Assembly: GCA_051747405.1 (NCBI GenBank)
Contig: JBNJGC010000108.1
Location: forward strand, 1-9,005
Origin: JAPHTQ01 sp051747405
Lineage (GTDB): Bacteria > Pseudomonadota > Gammaproteobacteria > Thiohalomonadales > Thiohalomonadaceae
Direction: 5' to 3'
DNA: 9,005 bases
Shown here piece by piece: positions 6,721 to 9,005 of the stretch; position 1 is the stretch's first letter, and each line of letters starts with the position of its first letter. Both the position numbers and the translations under genes were made by a program. Under the pieces are notes generated by a model that was not told where the DNA came from, ran no database searches, and saw only the letters and a list, made by a program, of their open reading frames with translations.

Positions 6721-6758
6721 TTAGGATGCGCTGAGCTTGCGAAGCGCATCATGTTAGG
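6721..6758. repeat. Second short palindromic repeat, GATGCGCT stem
   Basis: GATGCGCT (6725-6732) and AGCGCATC (6743-6750) form a perfect 8-bp stem around a 10-nt loop. TTAGG occurs directly on both sides (6721-6725 and 6754-6758). From memory it resembles dispersed GGATGCGCT/AGCGCATC palindromes in gammaproteobacteria. Copy number in this genome is unknown. Confidence 0.55.
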
Positions 6759-6785
6759 TCAATGACTGGAACGTAGTATCTCCGC

Positions 6786-6875
6786 GCCAGGCAGCCGGGA
6801 GGGAACGAGGCCGGCATCTCCGCCGGGCATCGTTAGGGTATCGCCATACGCGCCTCCGGACGGGGGCAGCCTGGC
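6786..6875. other. GC-rich segment with nested complementarity, possible structured RNA or repeat
   Basis: Outer arms GCCAGGC (6786-6792) and GCCTGGC (6869-6875) are perfectly complementary. Inside them CCGGGAGG (6795-6802) can pair with CCTCCGG (6853-6859) with one bulged base. Two small hairpins lie within: CCGGC/GCCGG (6811-6815 / 6822-6826) and GTAT/ATAC (6838-6841 / 6846-6849). GGCAGCC is also directly repeated (6790-6796 and 6865-6871). I recognise no known RNA family. High GC content makes chance pairing likely, so confidence is low. Confidence 0.3.
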
Positions 6876-6925
6876 CTACGAACCACTCAGTAACCTTCGC
6901 GCCCTATATGCGCTGCGGCAGAACC

Positions 6926-8605
6926 CTACTCGTGACGATTGCGCTTGTAGTAGTTGATAAGGCCGTTGGTGGAGGAGTCGTGTTCAGCCACCGGATCGTC
7001 ATCATCGAGCTTTTTCAGGATGGTATTGGCCAGCTTCTTGCCCAGCTCCACGCCCCACTGGTCGAACGAGTTGATGCGCCAGATCACCCCCTGGACGAAG
7101 ATCTTGTGCTCGTACATGGCGATGAGCGAGCCCAGGGTATAGGGGGTCAGCTTGTGGAACATAATTGAGTTGCTCGGCTTGTTGCCGCTGAAGACCTTGT
7201 GCGGCAGTAGCCGCTCCAGCTCCTCGCCGGAGATACCCGCCGCCTCCAGCTCGGCCCGCGCCTCGGCCTCGGTCCGCCCCAGCATCAACGCCTCGCTCTG
7301 AGAGAAGAAGTTGGCCAGCAGGATCACATGGTGGTGGCCCAGTGGGTTGTGGGTCTCCACCGGCGCCATGAAGTCGATGGGGATGAGGTGCGTGCCCTGG
7401 TGGATGAGCTGATAGAAGGCGTGCTGGCCGTTGGTCCCCGACTCGCCCCAAATGATCGGCCCGGTACGGTAGTCAACGAGGTTACCGTCGCGGTCGATAC
7501 GTTTGCCGTTGCTCTCCATGTCGGCCTGCTGCAGATAGGCGGTGAAGCGGTGCAGATATTGATCGTAGGGGAGGATGGCGTGGGTCTCGGCATCGAAAAA
7601 GGAGCTGTACCAGACCCCCAGCAGCCCCATGATCACCGGCAGGTTCTTCTCCATCGGCGCACGCATGAAGTGCTGGTCCATGGCATGGGCCCCGGCGAGC
7701 AGCTCTTCGAAGTTGTCCATGCCCAAAGACAGGGCGATGGAGAGGCCGATAGCCGACCAGAGCGAGTAGCGACCGCCGACCCAGTCCCAGAACTCGAACA
7801 TGTTCTTGGTGTCGATGCCGAACCTGGCCACCTCCTCGGTGTTGGTGGAGACGGCGACAAAGTGTTTGGCCACCGCCGACTCATCGCGCAGGTTCTCCAC
7901 CAGCCAACGCCGCGCGGTGCGGGCGTTGGTCAGGGTCTCTTGGGTGGTGAAGGTCTTGGAAGCGACGATAAAGAGTGTAGTTTCCGGATCGAGCTTTTTG
8001 ATCTGCTCGGCCACATGGGTGCCGTCGACGTTGGAGACGTAGTGCACCTCGATATCGTCACGGGCATAGGGCTTGAGCGCCTCGGTCACCATCAGTGGCC
8101 CCAGGTCCGAGCCGCCGATGCCGATGTTGACCACATCGGTGATACGCTTGCCGGTATGGCCCTTCCAGATCCCGGTGTGCACCTTGATGCAGAAGCGGCG
8201 CATCCGCTCCAGTACCCGGTTGACCTCGGGCATAACATCCTCACCGTCGACGTAGATGGGGGTATTGCTGCGGTTACGTAGCGCCATATGCAATACGGCG
8301 CGATCCTCGGTGAAGTTGATGTGCTCACCGCTGAACATGCGCTTGGCCCACCCGGCCAGGTTCGCCTCCCGCGCCAGATCGAACAGCAGGCGCATGGTCT
8401 CCTCGGTGACGCGGTTTTTGGAGAAGTCGAGCAGGATGTCGTTGAACTGCACCGAGAAGTGTTCGAAGCGCTGTGGGTCCGCGGCGAACAGCTCGCGCAT
8501 GTGTACATCGGAAACTTGCCGATAGTGCTCACACAACGCCTTCCAGGCAGGGGTCATCCTCAAGCGTGTCGTGTCGCTGCTATCCTCTTTCATCTTATCC
8601 ACCAT
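6926..8605 (-). CDS. pgi: Glucose-6-phosphate isomerase
   Basis: Pgi interconverts glucose-6-phosphate and fructose-6-phosphate in glycolysis and gluconeogenesis; it is cytosolic. The 559-residue product is close to E. coli Pgi (549) and aligns end to end. IGIGGSDLGP (161-170) is the phosphate-binding region. WDWVGGRYSLWSAIGLS (273-289) matches PGI signature 1, and FDQWGVELGK (514-523) matches signature 2. Catalytic residues are E388 in WGESGTNGQH, H419 in VETHNP and K523, corresponding to E. coli E355, H386 and K514. The C-terminus ends DSSTNGLINYYK-like, as in the family. Two starts are possible: ATG 8605, with AGG (8614-8612) 6 nt before it, or ATG 8593, with GGTGG (8603-8599) 5 nt before it; they differ by four residues. 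The stop is TAG 6928-6926. It lies downstream of zwf in the same direction with a 198-bp gap, so it may have its own promoter, though I find no convincing one. Confidence 0.97.
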   Translation of the reverse strand: MVDKMKEDSSDTTRLRMTPAWKALCEHYRQVSDVHMRELFAADPQRFEHFSVQFNDILLDFSKNRVTEETMRLLFDLAREANLAGWAKRMFSGEHINFTEDRAVLHMALRNRSNTPIYVDGEDVMPEVNRVLERMRRFCIKVHTGIWKGHTGKRITDVVNIGIGGSDLGPLMVTEALKPYARDDIEVHYVSNVDGTHVAEQIKKLDPETTLFIVASKTFTTQETLTNARTARRWLVENLRDESAVAKHFVAVSTNTEEVARFGIDTKNMFEFWDWVGGRYSLWSAIGLSIALSLGMDNFEELLAGAHAMDQHFMRAPMEKNLPVIMGLLGVWYSSFFDAETHAILPYDQYLHRFTAYLQQADMESNGKRIDRDGNLVDYRTGPIIWGESGTNGQHAFYQLIHQGTHLIPIDFMAPVETHNPLGHHHVILLANFFSQSEALMLGRTEAEARAELEAAGISGEELERLLPHKVFSGNKPSNSIMFHKLTPYTLGSLIAMYEHKIFVQGVIWRINSFDQWGVELGKKLANTILKKLDDDDPVAEHDSSTNGLINYYKRNRHE

Positions 8606-8657
8606 GTTCGGCCTGTCACTCCCCTTCGTTGATGGGCATACACCCCGTAAAAGCTAC

Positions 8658-8681
8658 CGCAAAGGCACCAAGACGCAAAGC
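8658..8681. repeat. Degenerate 8-bp tandem repeat of CGCAAAG type
   Basis: Three imperfect 8-mers lie in tandem in the zwf-pgi gap: CGCAAAGG, CACCAAGA, CGCAAAGC. The two outer units share CGCAAAG exactly (8658-8664 and 8674-8680). Similar CGCAAAG-type short tandem tracts are scattered in many environmental bacterial genomes. The rest of the gap (8606-8803) shows no coding region, clear promoter or terminator. Confidence 0.45.
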
Positions 8682-8803
8682 GGTGGCAGGGGACCGTCCT
8701 CGTCTGCTGGCAGCGGCTGTATCGCAACCGTAGTCAGATCGCCCGCGCTTGATGGAATACGCCCCCACAAGAGACCACCGCCTCGGAACCCGGGTGCAAG
8801 CGG

Positions 8804-9005
8804 CTACACGTCCTTATCGCCATCAATGCTGTTGCGCCAGTGCTGGTCGTCCCGGTCGAAGAGGCGGTTGGAGGCCTCCGGCCCCCAGCTACCGGCGGGA
8901 TAGGTATGGATATACTCCCGCTCGGTAGACCAGACCTTGAGGATAGGGTCGACCACCCTCCAGGCCCACTCCACCTCGTCGTAGCGCAGAAACAGCGAGC
9001 TGTCC
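8804..9005 (-). CDS. zwf: Glucose-6-phosphate 1-dehydrogenase, C-terminal 66 residues, truncated by window edge
   Basis: Zwf oxidises glucose-6-phosphate to 6-phosphogluconolactone with NADP+, feeding the oxidative pentose phosphate or Entner-Doudoroff route. Only the end is present: an open frame enters at the right edge (base 9005 is the last base of a split codon) and stops at TAG 8806-8804. The visible tail reads LFLRYDEVEWAW, then VVDPILKVW, then YPAGSWGPEAS. It matches the E. coli Zwf C-terminus (LFMRRDEVEEAWKWVDSI and YQAGTWGPVAS) in order and spacing. A polar tail of about 20 residues ends in DKDV. The catalytic and NADP-binding regions are outside the window. Co-directional pgi follows after 198 bp, so both enzymes that consume glucose-6-phosphate are adjacent. 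I see no alternative identity. Confidence 0.92.
   Translation of the reverse strand, partial: DSSLFLRYDEVEWAWRVVDPILKVWSTEREYIHTYPAGSWGPEASNRLFDRDDQHWRNSIDGDKDV

Larger units (their letters stand above)
6574..6925. other. 352-bp convergent non-coding gap with palindromic repeats
   Basis: This gap lies between the converging stops of the ubiquitin-like gene and pgi. No convincing coding region is visible on either strand. It holds a REP-like hairpin (6655-6675), a second palindrome (6725-6750) and a GC-rich foldable segment (6786-6875), described separately. No GC hairpin followed by a clear T-run is seen for either gene, so termination may be Rho-dependent or use these hairpins. Confidence 0.75.

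Noticed and set aside
7328..8281. 317-residue plus-strand open frame opposite pgi
   Set aside because: It is a mirror frame of a GC-rich gene; its low-complexity Val/Gly/Asp/His-rich composition is typical of antisense translation, and pgi is certain.

Overview
This window is a compact carbon-storage and central-sugar-metabolism locus from a GC-rich (roughly 60% by eye) Gram-negative bacterium. GlgC, GlgB and Pgi all align closely with their E. coli counterparts, including conserved residue spacing around catalytic sites. The GH57/MalQ/GlgC arrangement and the dispersed palindromes are of the kind seen in environmental Gammaproteobacteria. My best guess is a gammaproteobacterium, perhaps a Chromatiales-like or sulfur-oxidising lineage. 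That placement is inference, not something the sequence proves.

Layout. On the minus strand from 3848 down to the left edge lies a tight three-gene operon: glgC (ADP-glucose pyrophosphorylase), a GH57 alpha-amylase-type glycoside hydrolase, and malQ (4-alpha-glucanotransferase, cut by the left edge). Each downstream start codon lies inside the end of the gene before it (overlaps of 11 and 8 nt). A 127-bp divergent regulatory region (3849-3975) separates this operon from glgB (1,4-alpha-glucan branching enzyme) on the plus strand. Just after glgB is a short GTG-started gene (6235-6573) for a 112-residue protein with a ubiquitin-like (beta-grasp) sequence pattern. It appears to have its own promoter: an extended -10 preceded by an FNR/CRP-family-like palindrome near position -42. 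A 352-bp convergent non-coding gap (6574-6925) holds two short palindromic repeats and a GC-rich region that could fold. On the minus strand beyond it are pgi (glucose-6-phosphate isomerase) and, cut by the right edge, the last 66 codons of zwf (glucose-6-phosphate dehydrogenase).

How the genes work together. Pgi and Zwf act at the glucose-6-phosphate node. GlgC makes ADP-glucose from glucose-1-phosphate, committing it to glycogen. GlgB introduces alpha-1,6 branches. The GH57 enzyme and MalQ would trim and rearrange alpha-1,4-glucans and maltodextrins. Glycogen synthase (glgA), phosphorylase (glgP) and phosphoglucomutase are not in the window. The least expected item is the orphan ubiquitin-like protein with its possible oxygen- or redox-responsive promoter, set between glycogen and glucose-6-phosphate genes. 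No CRISPR array, tRNA, rRNA, insertion sequence or phage gene was seen.
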